Of a stretch of 64,000 nucleotides of DNA, positions 32,753 through 43,538 are shown in pieces. The position numbers and the translations under genes are program-made. Source of the stretch: Stenocarpella maydis (Eukaryota; Ascomycota; Sordariomycetes; Diaporthales; Diaporthaceae); assembly GCA_002270565.1 (NCBI GenBank), contig NQMI01000015.1:64250-128249 (forward strand), read 5' to 3'. The notes under the pieces are model-generated. The model did no database searches, had not been told where the DNA came from, and was given only the letters and a program-made list of their open reading frames with translations. Every line of letters begins with the position of its first letter. Within the stretch, counting starts at the first letter, position 1.

Positions 32753-34041
32753 GTGTGGTTGTCTCCTGTTCTCGCTAAAGCCATGGTCATACTAGCATGA
32801 TAAAAGACATTTCCAGTGCTCTAAGCCTCAGCCAAGACCGACTACTAGTACTAATAGAGTTCAGAATACTCAACAGTATATTCATACTCTGCAGTCTCAG
32901 GATACATGTTGCACTGTATGGCATATTTTCAAATAATCAAGAGCATCTTAAAGCTTCTAAATTATAAAATAAATAATAAATCAGTAAAATATCCCGTGCA
33001 TAGAGCAGAAGTGCAGCTAATGCGTCACTGGCAGGGGTTCAGAACAAGAACGAGATATGAGAAGAACGAAAGTCAACACAAAATCCACATCTTCAGCCCC
33101 AACAGAGACTGGTCTACTCCTCATCTATCAGCACCTATTTGATTACACCCACACTTCTTACAAACTTGAAGCCCCCTCAAGAGATTACGAGGATCTGAAG
33201 CAACACAGCATCCCCTGTAAACCGTTGGTGAGGAGCCTACTGCATCGGTCACGGAGGACAAGTTCAAAGAGCGCTAAGGATCACACGGTATTGTGCAACC
33301 AACCTTGCATTGGTCTGCTCCACAAGAAGCCAGTAAGTCCACATTCGCCTCCTGAAAGCCCAATGAAGCAACCATACCCGAGGACTGCAGAGGTCATACA
33401 CCCAAGATTGCATGGCTGGATCGCTCCAGACCTTACCGGACAGTGCTATTAGAACCCAATTATCCTTTCGAATGATACGGCGAGAAACGGGATGCCGAAC
33501 TGCTACTTAAGTACCGACCCTCAATCGAGGTCACCATAGGATCACGCGACACTGCAGCCTGTAGGTCATAAGAATTGGTGATGAGGGTGGAACTATTGCT
33601 TCTTGAGCTAGTGCTGATGTATTGTGCATAAGCCTTCTCCCAATCATATTCTGCGTGAAAAGAAATAGCAGCTGTGCTAGGTACTAACGAATAGCCCAAT
33701 TTGCTTTGCATTGGCGATTGGGCGAGAGCCGAGATTGAAGGGACATCACGAGGCACCGGTACTGGCGATTTTTCTTCTTAGAGATATCGTTAACCCAATT
33801 GCCAATGACCAGCGACTGAGATGAATGGCTACACGATTTGATGCACTGCTGGCGGCACACGAAACTATTTTACACAACCGCTCGTCCAGCGACCGTATAA
33901 TGGCCTCGAGAGACAGACTGGCTGTAGTATCGTGCTCCGGTCGTTCGATCCTCCTGGGCCCCGGCCTCTTGTTCGACTCCTAATCTGAGACGCGGAGAAT
34001 TTTTTTGGGGGGGGGTTGTCGTGGGGGGATTTCCTTCAGCG
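32753..34041. other. Intergenic, no gene recognised
   Basis: About 1.3 kb between the esterase start and a sequence gap. Open frames at 33057-33452 (+) and 33460-33756 (-) have no recognisable content. G-rich runs abut the gap on both sides. Confidence 0.5.
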
Positions 34042-34118
34042 NNNNNNNNNNNNNNNNNNNNNNNNNNNNNNNNNNNNNNNNNNNNNNNNNNNNNNNNNNN
34101 NNNNNNNNNNNNNNNNNN
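34042..34118. other. Assembly gap (77 N)
   Basis: A run of 77 N flanked by G-rich homopolymer sequence (G10 on the left, G8 on the right), a typical failure point of short-read assembly. Confidence 0.98.
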
Positions 34119-34564
34119 GGGGGGGTGTGTGGCAAAGGTGTGGTAGGAGGTTTGGTAGGTCAGAATTGCGGCGGTACTTTTAAGTTAGTTGTAACTATTG
34201 GTACAAAGCTGCAGCTGCTGCAGGAACCCTGAAATGGGATCGGAGTATCGGTACTTAGAGACCAGGGCTGAGAATCCTTTACTGAAACATACCAGCACAA
34301 GTCACCTGCATGACCAAAGGTGCTCCTAAGTGCGAGGCCCGTTGCAGTTACATTGTTGCATGTGGCGCAGGGGAGAAATTGTTGCCACGCATTTCAAATC
34401 TCGGGGGGATGCACCTAGCATCCAAACTGCCGCCTCGTTATCTAACCCCAGCTAGACACGGTCTGGGTTTATATATTGCGAGGCAACCTGCCAGGCCGTG
34501 TCCGTGATGTTGTCACTGTCTATCCCCACCCAGCCCCTCGTGGTCCACAGTAAAGTCTGGCGGC

Positions 34565-35588
34565 ATGTCGATGACACAAGTACCAAGCATTCCGACTGAC
34601 TGGTCGCAGCCTTCAGGATGTCTCGCGGTGGACGATATTTGGGAGTGGGTATCGGGCACGGGCAGTTGGGATGCGCTGGGGGCTCCGTCGGTATATTCCA
34701 GCTGCTATCCGACATCGTACACTCCAGGAGGCGTCATGCATGGTACTACATGTCCCGAAAACTTTAGTTCGGCCTGCTCGGCCGGGACTACCACAATATG
34801 CTGCCCGAAGTTGGTAACCGTTCTGCTATATCCTATCTACCGTCCTCCCCGTGGATCGTGATTCAAAAGGCTGACCCGATATTGAAGCCAATACGATATG
34901 AACTGCGGCGGCAATGGCCCTGCACTGGCGAGATTCAGCTGCCACAGGGTGTACTCGGCGCTGGTCACCACGCTGATGATACCGGAGGTGACCCTCACAG
35001 GATCAAAGCTGGAAGAGTTCTCTGCACCTTCTACAGTCTCGTCCATAACAATAACTCGCTCAAGTGGCGCGCTGTGGGCAATGGGAATTAACCTCATTAC
35101 AACGGTGCGTGGCCATTATCGAAATCGACCAGGTACAGCAGAATTAATTTAGAATGGTCTAGACACCAAGCTCAACATCCCCGTCAAGCTCGACACCCCC
35201 GTCAAGCTCGACATCCACGCCAAGCTCAAATACTGGCGCTTCTAGCTCGGCTGCCTCGGCGACCACCCAACCAGATCCCCAACCCGGGCTTTCTGCCGGT
35301 GCAGCGGCTGGGATTGGGGCTGGAGTTGCGGTTTTTCTTATCCTGCTTGCTCTGGCAGGTTGGTTTGTCTTTCGCCGTCGCGGACGTCATGGAAAAGGGA
35401 GAGAAAAGACACGCCCTATCGTTTTCAAGAAATTGGCCGGTCCTTATAGTGAGCAGTCACCTTCTGGTCCACAAACAAACTCAGGCCCGGCAGAGCTTTA
35501 TGGGAGGTCATTACCGCGAGAGCTTGAAACAGAACGGCCAGCACGTGAGCTTGAGGGGAGGTCACTACCGCGAGAGCTTAAAACATAA
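34565..35588 (+). CDS. Single-pass membrane protein with Cys-rich ectodomain, tail truncated
   Basis: Inferred exons 34565-34809, 34888-35104 and 35163-35588. The ectodomain has WSQPSGCLAVDDIWEW, then SSCYP, GTTCPENFSSAC and TTICCP, a cysteine pattern common to an uncharacterised group of fungal cell-surface glycoproteins. A Ser/Thr/Pro-rich stalk follows, then a transmembrane helix (GIGAGVAVFLILLALAGWFVF) and a basic FRRRGR stop-transfer. The tail contains two copies of an 18-codon repeat; the second carries TAA (35586-35588) where the first has GAA. The frame continues openly beyond it for dozens of codons, so a nonsense mutation is likely. The first intron needs a weak GTTGGT donor. The true start with a signal peptide is probably in an upstream exon I could not identify. 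Confidence 0.55.
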
Positions 35589-35609
35589 CGGCAAGCGTGT
35601 GAGCTTCAG
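35502..35609 (+). repeat. 54-bp tandem repeat, two copies
   Basis: Units 35502-35555 and 35556-35609, both starting GGGAGGTCA(T/C)TACCGCGAGAG. In frame they encode an 18-residue RSLPREL-type unit in the cytoplasmic tail of the membrane protein. Confidence 0.85.
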
Positions 35610-38600
35610 GCGCAAGCATCACATGTGCACAGCCTAGGAACACAGTACGACCGGTGGAACTACAACAATACACGTCAGCTGCCCACCCTGCCCCACGAGC
35701 CTATAAGGGCATTGGCTGGAAGGCATTCTGGAATGGTTAGAGTCTGGGGCACTTTATTATGTTCACTAAATATACAACGAATCCCGCACTGGGCTGGCAT
35801 TAATGGACCATAATATTTCGAGTAGGGATTCCAAGATTGTGAGCTGGAGACCCTGGCCGGGTCGAAACTGAAAAAGAAAATAAGATATGTTATTCTAGGG
35901 TTTGGTGTCGAAGAGGCCCATCAAGCCGTTGCCATTGCCCGAAGACGAGGACGTGGCCTTGGCCGAAGGCGTTTCGGTGTAGACGTGGCGGGTAGTGAGC
36001 CGGGGGCTGAGGCTGTTCCTGCAGCGGTCGAGCCTCCTGGAAGAAGCCATCAGCGCCGAGATCCTCGTCAACGTTCCCCGCCTTGAGGGTCATGTTGATA
36101 GAAGGAATGTTCTGCTCGGTGTTCATGGTCGCCGATTTGGTGGTTGGCGAGAGTCTGGCCGGCGGCGTGTCGTCGTTATTCTTGTCTACGGCGGGGCTGT
36201 CGTGGAGCAAAGTGCGGCAGTTCGTCTCCTTCAGCACCTCGAGCTGGCGAGTGTGCCTCGGCACCCTTGTTCCAGATAACGCTCCAGCTTTTGGACACCG
36301 TCTGCTTGCGGCCGAAGACCGTGGACACGACCGACTGCAGCCGAGGTTCGGTAATGCTGAGGGGCAGAGAGCCAGCCATCCGAGAGGCCTCGCCCGTGTT
36401 CCTGGCAGGCCTGGGGACGCAGAGCTGGCCCATATTGAGCGACTGCATAGACGAGGCAAGGTTGGAGTCGAAGACGGACAGCATGGACGGGTCTAGGCAG
36501 TGGTGACCGACTCCGACAAGAGGTCCTCGATAGTTAGCTAGTTCTCCATCACGAAGATTGGGATTATCGTTAATGATAGGCTTATGATCCTTCCTCCAGA
36601 GAACTTTGCAGGCAAACACGGTAATGCACTGGGTGATAACTTAGTCTCCGTTTACATTTATGGCCCTAGGAGATGACAGGTTTAAACAGAATACCGAAGA
36701 GTCGTAACTTCCTTTCACAGTTCAACTCAAATGTGCAATATACCAACCATATCAACGTCTGCCCAATAAATCATTACATAGACTGGTCGCCAGGTCACGA
36801 CTCATATAGTGTTTTCATTCACCTCCTAGCGAGCCCTGCCATACTCTCACAAGCCATCTCGCCAGTCTCAACTGCGGTTCCATGTCATCAGGGTAGTATA
36901 TGCAAAACGGCAAAAATTATAATTAGACGTAAGATTTCGACCTGGCGAGTGAGGAGAAATGTCCTTGGGGATCTCTCAAGGACTGATCGCGGTGATTCAT
37001 TGCCTGGTTACTCGAGCGTCACAGTCCTGGCAGATTGGGCGTGGCGGTTGAGTTGCGCCATTTGCTGTAGTTACTTGTGCTCAATACCTATGCGGCTGTG
37101 ACGATGACGAGACCAGGATTCGACCATGTATCATGGGCATAATTGGAAGCGCAATTGTTCCAGACACCAACAATCACCTTGCTTGATTCCTAGAAAAGAA
37201 TGACTTGTGGAAAAGTACAAAAGGATGGCCCAGGTAATTAACAAAGATGGGGATGGTATAGGCCTCGTCAACCTACCTACCCACACCCAGACTTGCACAC
37301 ACGTACGCAGCAACTACTGAACAGACATCGACAGTCCACATCTCAACACACCGACACGATGCCTGATCCGCCTCCAACGCCTCCTCCAACGCCTCCTAAC
37401 CCGCCTCAACCCAATCCTCGACCTCCTGCACCCGACCCGCCCACGCCGCCTGGCTTAGGTCGCAGTGGAAAGCAGAGTCGTGGAAAGCATAGTCATGGGA
37501 AGTGACTTTGGCAGCTGGGCCGAACAAAGTAAGTTGGGTTTAGGTGACTGGAGGTGGATTGCATCAGAGTGTAGATTGGGATTGGAGCGCAGCTAATACT
37601 GAAAACCAGGCGTGTTGGCTCGGTCACATTGCAATACGATGGGGGGTAACAATGGGTTGATTGGTCTATGGATGAAGGGAAGGTGAAGGCGAAGCCTGTA
37701 TTGCCTTACCGGCTATATACTGATCTGATAGCATCACGGGACCTCTACCTGCTCAGGGCCTGCCATTGCTGCAAGGCGCGTCTTTTGCGGGGTGCAATGA
37801 CCAGACTCAGTAGGTGGACAGCCTAATAACATCCCATTGGAAAGTCGCCTTGATCGCCAGAATGCTCGTATATGCTGTGACCGACCAATTTTTCACGATT
37901 CTATTTTCTTCCAAGTAGATTCTACAGAGAAAATGTTTTCAATGCTGGCTATGTCCAGTTTCAGGGGCTGCCGCCGACGCGCTGCCTGCTGTCCTGCTCC
38001 GGTTTTGGTTTCTGGTCGTAACACTCGCGTTGTGTGTATCATCTGGATGGTATATATGCCGTGAGTCTTTTCTCTCTTTACTCACGGAAACTGAAGCTCG
38101 CAAGGGTCAACCACCAGAGTGCTACAGTCTGCGTTGTTTAGAGAGAAGATGTGAATCACAGCCAAGATTTGGTGCCGTTATCCAAACTTGTAAGGGAGGA
38201 TGCACGCCTACCCATGTACCGAGCTCCACTGTACCTCTCTGAAGTCTGCTGGTTGTATGGGCGTTGGATGAGCTGCACGTAGTAATGCTCCAGTTGACTG
38301 AACTCGGTCTAAGGAAGTATCATCGAAGACTGGCTTCGGTGCTTGTCGTTGCATCGATGTCATGTCACAAAATGGTCCACTGCCATGCTGAGACTGCGGC
38401 AACCATTTAAGCAAGGCGGTAGATGAAAGCGGTGAGCTGGGCAGAGGCATTGCCTGGGAAAGTTTGGTATTCTGCCGGCCATTCACGCTTGCAAATTTGG
38501 GCCGGCAAGGGTGAGACTAACCTCGACTTCTCTGCGACGGGGGCAGTGAACCCAAGTGGACTGCTTCTTCTTCTTTTTTATTCCCTCTCCACCAGCCCAA

Positions 38601-38626
38601 TCTCACCTGCTCTGTTTCCATCATTC
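35589..38626. other. Intergenic, with possible decayed minus-strand gene
   Basis: Three kilobases without a confident gene. Between about 36620 and 35890 the minus strand reads plausible peptide in successive frames: one ends SKSWSVIWNKG near 36260, the next holds LEVLKETNCRTLLHD, and a third ends SSSGNGNGLMGLFDTKP. This looks like a frameshifted coding relic of unknown family. A small Pro-rich frame (37359-37505) and other short frames are not supportable. Confidence 0.4.
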
Positions 38627-40738
38627 ATGTTCCACCCAGCTCGAAGCAATGGAAGAGCTGCTCATGCCATCCTCCAGCCCTGCACCCGTCTGAACCTGAA
38701 CTATACCAGCGGCGTTGGCAGGCTATCAAGGCATGGACCTCTTCAACATTGGCGACACTGGTCGAAATGGGTCGGAGTGAGGAGCGACGTCTATGAAGCC
38801 GAATATCCCGCAGCAAAAAAGCTCCAGGACACCGGCATCTTCATCCCACGGGCGCTCAGGAGTAAAAAGAACTCCGCGGGGCCAGCGCCAGCTGATCGCC
38901 ACAGAGTCAATATTGTCAACCCAAAACTTGCAGGTAAGGTGCCACGCGATGCCACCGGCCCCGGGCACAAATCCACCCCATTCCCGCCATCATGAGCCTA
39001 TCCTATGAGCGACATTTCTGGACACTACTGATCAAACGACTTCTCAGAACATGTCATCAAGTACATTGGGCCGTCGCTCGAACGACACAAGGGATGTGAC
39101 CTGATTTCCATCTATCCCGGCGTCGGTTACTTCGCCGAGGCCCTCCACGATGCGGTCCAGCCCCGATCCCACCTGTTGCTCGAGCCCGACGAAGCCCTAT
39201 ACACGCCATTTCTCAAGTCACTGCTCGGCCGAGACAACGTGAAGCTGATCCCAAAGTCTGGCATCATTTGGTCGGATCTCAAGGAAGTTCTCACCCCCGA
39301 GCACCTACCTCATCAAGTCGAGTTCGACCGGTTGGATCTCGAGAAAGCACCCCCCAAGAACGACACGCTCCTCGTCGACATGAACCTGGCGATGTACCCC
39401 AAGAAAAAATACAATCTGTTCGACTCGGTGTCGCGAATGGTCATGTACCAACTCCTCCAATCCATCCGCACCTCGACGCAGTTCCAGAAGTATGGCCTGG
39501 TGCGCATGCTTGTATGGATACCCGACGACGAAAAGCTGGCCCTCCTGCCACGCGTGATCCAGTCGAGGAAAAAGGGAGCCGTCGAGGCCGAGCTGGTGAC
39601 CGAGTACCTCGCCGAGGTTTGCGGCCAGGACGGCATGCCCGAGGCGGAGGAGGGCGAGCTAACCAAGGGCAAGACTATCAAAACCCGGCCGGTGCAGCTC
39701 GACTTGGAGAGCATGCGGATGGCCAGGGTGCGCATGCGGGACGGCGGGTATGTCACCCCCCGAGGCAGGAGCACCAAGCTCCTGGAACGGTTCAAAACAC
39801 TGAATGCGCCGTTGGACACTCCTCTCCCCCTGGACGAAGTCGTCTTCTCCGTCGAGAAGGCATTCACGCCCGAGCTTGAGAGCCTGGAGAGGCAGAATGA
39901 ACAAGGCCTTCTTAGACCAGACTCCAAGGCAGCAACCCGGTACAAGATGCTCAGGCACTACAACACGTGGCGCGACAAGTCGGCCCAGAAGCAGCTCGAG
40001 TTCATCAAGAAGCTTGACGCCATAACACAGCTGCTGAGGCAGGCAGCCGAGGCTAGGGCCGCCGGCGACGAAGGGCGCGCGGGGGAGCTGGAGCGCGAGG
40101 CGGAGCGGCTCAACGACGAGTACAACGCCGTCACCAGGAAGCTGCCGGACTACGTCCGCAACACGCTGAACCTGCTGCGCGACCAGCTGCACGTGCTGCG
40201 GCAGCCGCCGGAGCTTGGCCCCGTGATGGCATGGGACCGCCGGCCGTGGGAGCCGCTCCGGGTGCAGCCGGGCGAGTTCTTCCCCAACACGCCGTGCGCG
40301 CTCATCGACATCCAGCCTAAGGCACCGCACCCGCTGCTGCGGCACATCGGGCCGGGGACATCCAACGCGGGCGACATCTTCGACCTCATCCTGGGCATGC
40401 TCATGCAGAACACGCTCGTCCCGCTCGTCCACAACATGGACCATATCTGGCCGGGGGCGCGCGACGGCCTCGAGCCCGAGTGCAGGACCGTGCGCGACCT
40501 GGCCACGGGCGGGTCGCCGCTCAGGGGGGCCGCGGCGTTCGGGTGCCGCGCCGCCAACCAGATGCAGATGCTCGAGCTGCTCGACAAGTTCATGAGGTGG
40601 CCGTTCAGGCCCAGCTACGCGGAGCTCGTGGGCCGGCTCGAGGACGACAGCCTGATTGACGACTCGAGCTCGCCCGGGCTCGAGGACGAGGGGCCCGGGT
40701 CTTTCGGTATGGGCAACACCACCGTGGATCCTTTCTAG
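38627..40738 (+). CDS. Mtf1/mtTFB-like mitochondrial transcription factor
   Basis: Two exons, 38627-38933 and 39048-40738, with a 114-nt GT-AG intron; 665 residues. The first ~50 residues are Arg/His/Ser-rich with few acids, as in a mitochondrial targeting sequence. The joined frame then reads LISIYPGVGYFAEALH, the SAM-binding loop of the KsgA/rRNA adenine dimethylase fold, followed by HLLLEPDEALYTPFL and LLVDMNLA. The fungal Mtf1 group has this degenerate methyltransferase domain plus a long C-terminal region with LKEVLTPEHLPHQ and a charged helical stretch (about 400-430). Mtf1 acts with the T7-like mitochondrial RNA polymerase in promoter melting. Identification is from the overall pattern; a related rRNA dimethyltransferase-like protein is the alternative. 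Confidence 0.78.
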
Positions 40739-43538
40739 TGGTCTCGTGCGGGATTGTAAATTGACAACCGTGACTGTGACTTGTTGAGGACATGGCATGT
40801 ATTGGAGTTACCTGTGTCTTAGGCATATAGGAAAGGTCATTGTATATCAACTGGCCCGATCCAGGGCAGTAACTCGGCCACCCTGCCGATGGATGTTCAT
40901 GAGAGTAGATTACGCCACTTAAAACTGTGAATAAGAGCCAAACTCTGGGGACTGAGGGCTTTGGGGATACACGGCACTATCGCGACCCTTGTTGCACGTC
41001 ACCCTACGACTTGATGCTTATTTCACACGTCGGCAGTGCTACCATGGCATAAGAACCGAAGCAGGCGAGGAGGAACGGCCCGCTCTGGTTGTGAGCTTGA
41101 GTGTGATGGGTTGTGCCCGGGCTGGACCCGCGGTGCTGCCCAGGTAGGCCCTGCAAGGGGCGGTCTTAAGCTACCCGCTGGCCGAGACTTATCTCGGGCG
41201 ACAAACGCGCAGCTCACCATGGCAGTCTTTTCTTCTTTTTCTTTCCCATAATCTATACATATGTATTGCGAGTGCGTGCGTAACAAGGACGGCGTAGGGC
41301 GTTGGGGATGCGATGAGGGTGGGGAAGCATCGAAAGCATCAATGATATTGTGTTGTGTACACAGTACGGAGATTACATGATGACCAGCGGCAGACAAGGA
41401 AGCTAGCCGGCTACCTGGCTGTCAAGGAAGGACGCTGGCAGCATGCAAGCAAGGGCTTGCTTGTGGCGTCGCGGAGGTCAGCATCTCCAGGGCGCCGGTT
41501 TTTTTTTTTTTTTTTTTTTTTTTGACGCAGTCGACCGTCTCATGTTTGAGATGCCGTGTAGCTGCCGCCGTCGCGCTTTCTCTTCTGTTTTTTTCTTATT
41601 TTCCATCTTGGGGGCTGAAGACGACAAGAATGGCCATTGTTCGATTTTGAGGATTTACCTTCCCCCGCCTGGCTCGTAACCTAGGTACTCGGCCCCTCAC
41701 GTGTGCGTGCGAGTTAGTTTAGAAATGAGGCCAATGTATCAATCAGTGTGTGTGTTCCCTTAGTAGCCGATTCCTGATATGTTGAATGGTCCTATTCAAA
41801 TTAATTGGACATGGATCGATTGTTGGACTCGACATCGAATCAAGTCAGCCCTTGTGCAGAGCTCAAGGTCGTCCGTCTGATGCAAGGTTCAGGAGTCGCG
41901 AATGTCGTCGAGTTTGGGTCGGCAGGACGCCAAGCGTCTAAAATAAGGTCCCTTGGACTGCTCCGCCCCATCCCTCCCCGGTGGGCTGGACCGATCTCCC
42001 ATCATGCCGTCCACAGTTTCATGGGTTTAGCTTGCTGAGTGGGGAGGGATCGACCACCTTATTACTTACATAATTCTGCTTCTCAAGTCAGTGCTGGGCT
42101 AGACCATGGAATCGATCACGCAATAGTATACGAGTAGCGACAATGGTTCAGTATGGATTTGGAAATGGATACTACGAGCAATGAGTGTGCAATACGGGTT
42201 TGTGCTGATTGCGACGATTGGGAAAGAGGGGTGGTGTGACTCGATCAATTTGCTGTTGTGGCTCTGATGGCTGATGATGATCTGCCTCAGGGGGGCCGCA
42301 CATGCATAAGGCGGCCGTTGGGCTGCCGATATTGAAAGGGTTCCAAGTTCAAGATTGGTTTGTCGGACCTCCGTTCTGTTCAACTCGGTGACCGTTCTGA
42401 GACGGTCCGTGGCCCTCTCCCTATCTGCTGGATTCTCTCAACTGCATTTGCTAGATAGGAAGTGTTCCGCCTTACACTAGGCGTGACGGAGTGTCTCACC
42501 AACCCCCTTCGATGCTGGCAGGCAGGCTGGCTGGCAGACGAAGCAGTCCGTTGTGAGGTGAGGCGAGGTTGGTCGATGAAACGTGGCCTGCCCCGCCATT
42601 CCAGTGCAAACTCATGGGCGGGCTGAGAGTGACCGAGTGAGGCTGGACTGGCTTGGTGAGACAGCCCTGCAGGAATGAATCTGGATCTGCATCTCGCACA
42701 TGAACTGGGATCAAGTCGCTCACCTTGATACTTTGACATCACCTCCTTCCGGGTTCCGAATCGTGCTGCTACGGATAATAAATAACAAGCTCGACCGACA
42801 GCCGGAGCATTGAAACGGAGTGGTGGACCCAGGAGGACGGAAAGACCAGTTGATTCTGCTTGGAAAGCATGATGAGCTGGGCCACTTTACCGTGCCTGCC
42901 TGCCTGGTCGCAAATCGCCAGTTGGATTTTCCTGCCGCAACATTCAACCGTGCGCGACCTGGACCGTTCGACCGCCGGCCGTGGCTGCCCCTGCCATGCG
43001 CTGTCAATTACTTACTAGTGCGGCTTGCAGACCGCGACTGCAACTGCTGCGACCGACTGGCTGGCCCTGCTTGATTGATGAAGCCTTTGCTTGGCGATGG
43101 GGTTGGGGGAACCGTTAGCCTTGGGAAGGTGCCCAGACTTTCCTTCCCATGCCATGGCATCCCATCATCCATCCTTTCTGACCGTGTCTGCCAACCTGCC
43201 AATGCCAGCCCTGACCTCCGTCCTTCGTCCTCGATCTGTCCTGCCTGTAGTGTTGTAAAGGAGAGGCACACTTCAGCCCCACCAGCCAGCCTGTCCGCCA
43301 GACACACGGCATTTCTCTCCTTAACCTTCTGTCGATCATTTGACCTGTCGCAGCCTTTCTGGTCGTCCACCCGGTCGTTTTCTCGCCATCTCCTGTCGCC
43401 AGTGATCCGTCCGACCCACCGACCACCGATCAACTTGCGGCCACGCACGTCTGCCTGCCCTGACGATTCACTTCCAGTCCCTTCGCTTCGCTTCCTCGCT
43501 GCTGACGCGCGCGGCCGCTCGTCATCAAGAATGCGCCC
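40739..43538. other. Intergenic with homopolymer and pyrimidine-rich tracts
   Basis: 2.8 kb between two plus-strand genes. It holds a T25 run at 41499-41523. From about 43130 it holds a C/T-rich leader with many CTTTC, CCTGCC and TCCTTTC strings just before the GT90 start, as expected for a fungal core promoter and 5' UTR. Open frames in both strands (42380-43448) show no recognisable protein. Confidence 0.5.
41499..41523 (+). repeat. Poly(T) tract, 25 nt
   Basis: Uninterrupted T25 in the intergenic region downstream of the Mtf1-like gene. Confidence 0.95.

Noticed and set aside
37359..37505. Small Pro-rich frame (repeated PPTPP units)
   Set aside because: Explained by a CCTCCAACG-type simple repeat; too little to support a gene, though a short Pro-rich protein cannot be excluded.
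39313..40798. Long minus-strand frames across the Mtf1-like gene
   Set aside because: GC-rich shadow of a clear plus-strand gene; Arg/His/Val-rich composition without motifs.
42380..43448. Opposing frames upstream of the GT90 gene
   Set aside because: Pyrimidine-rich promoter and leader sequence; no motif in either direction.
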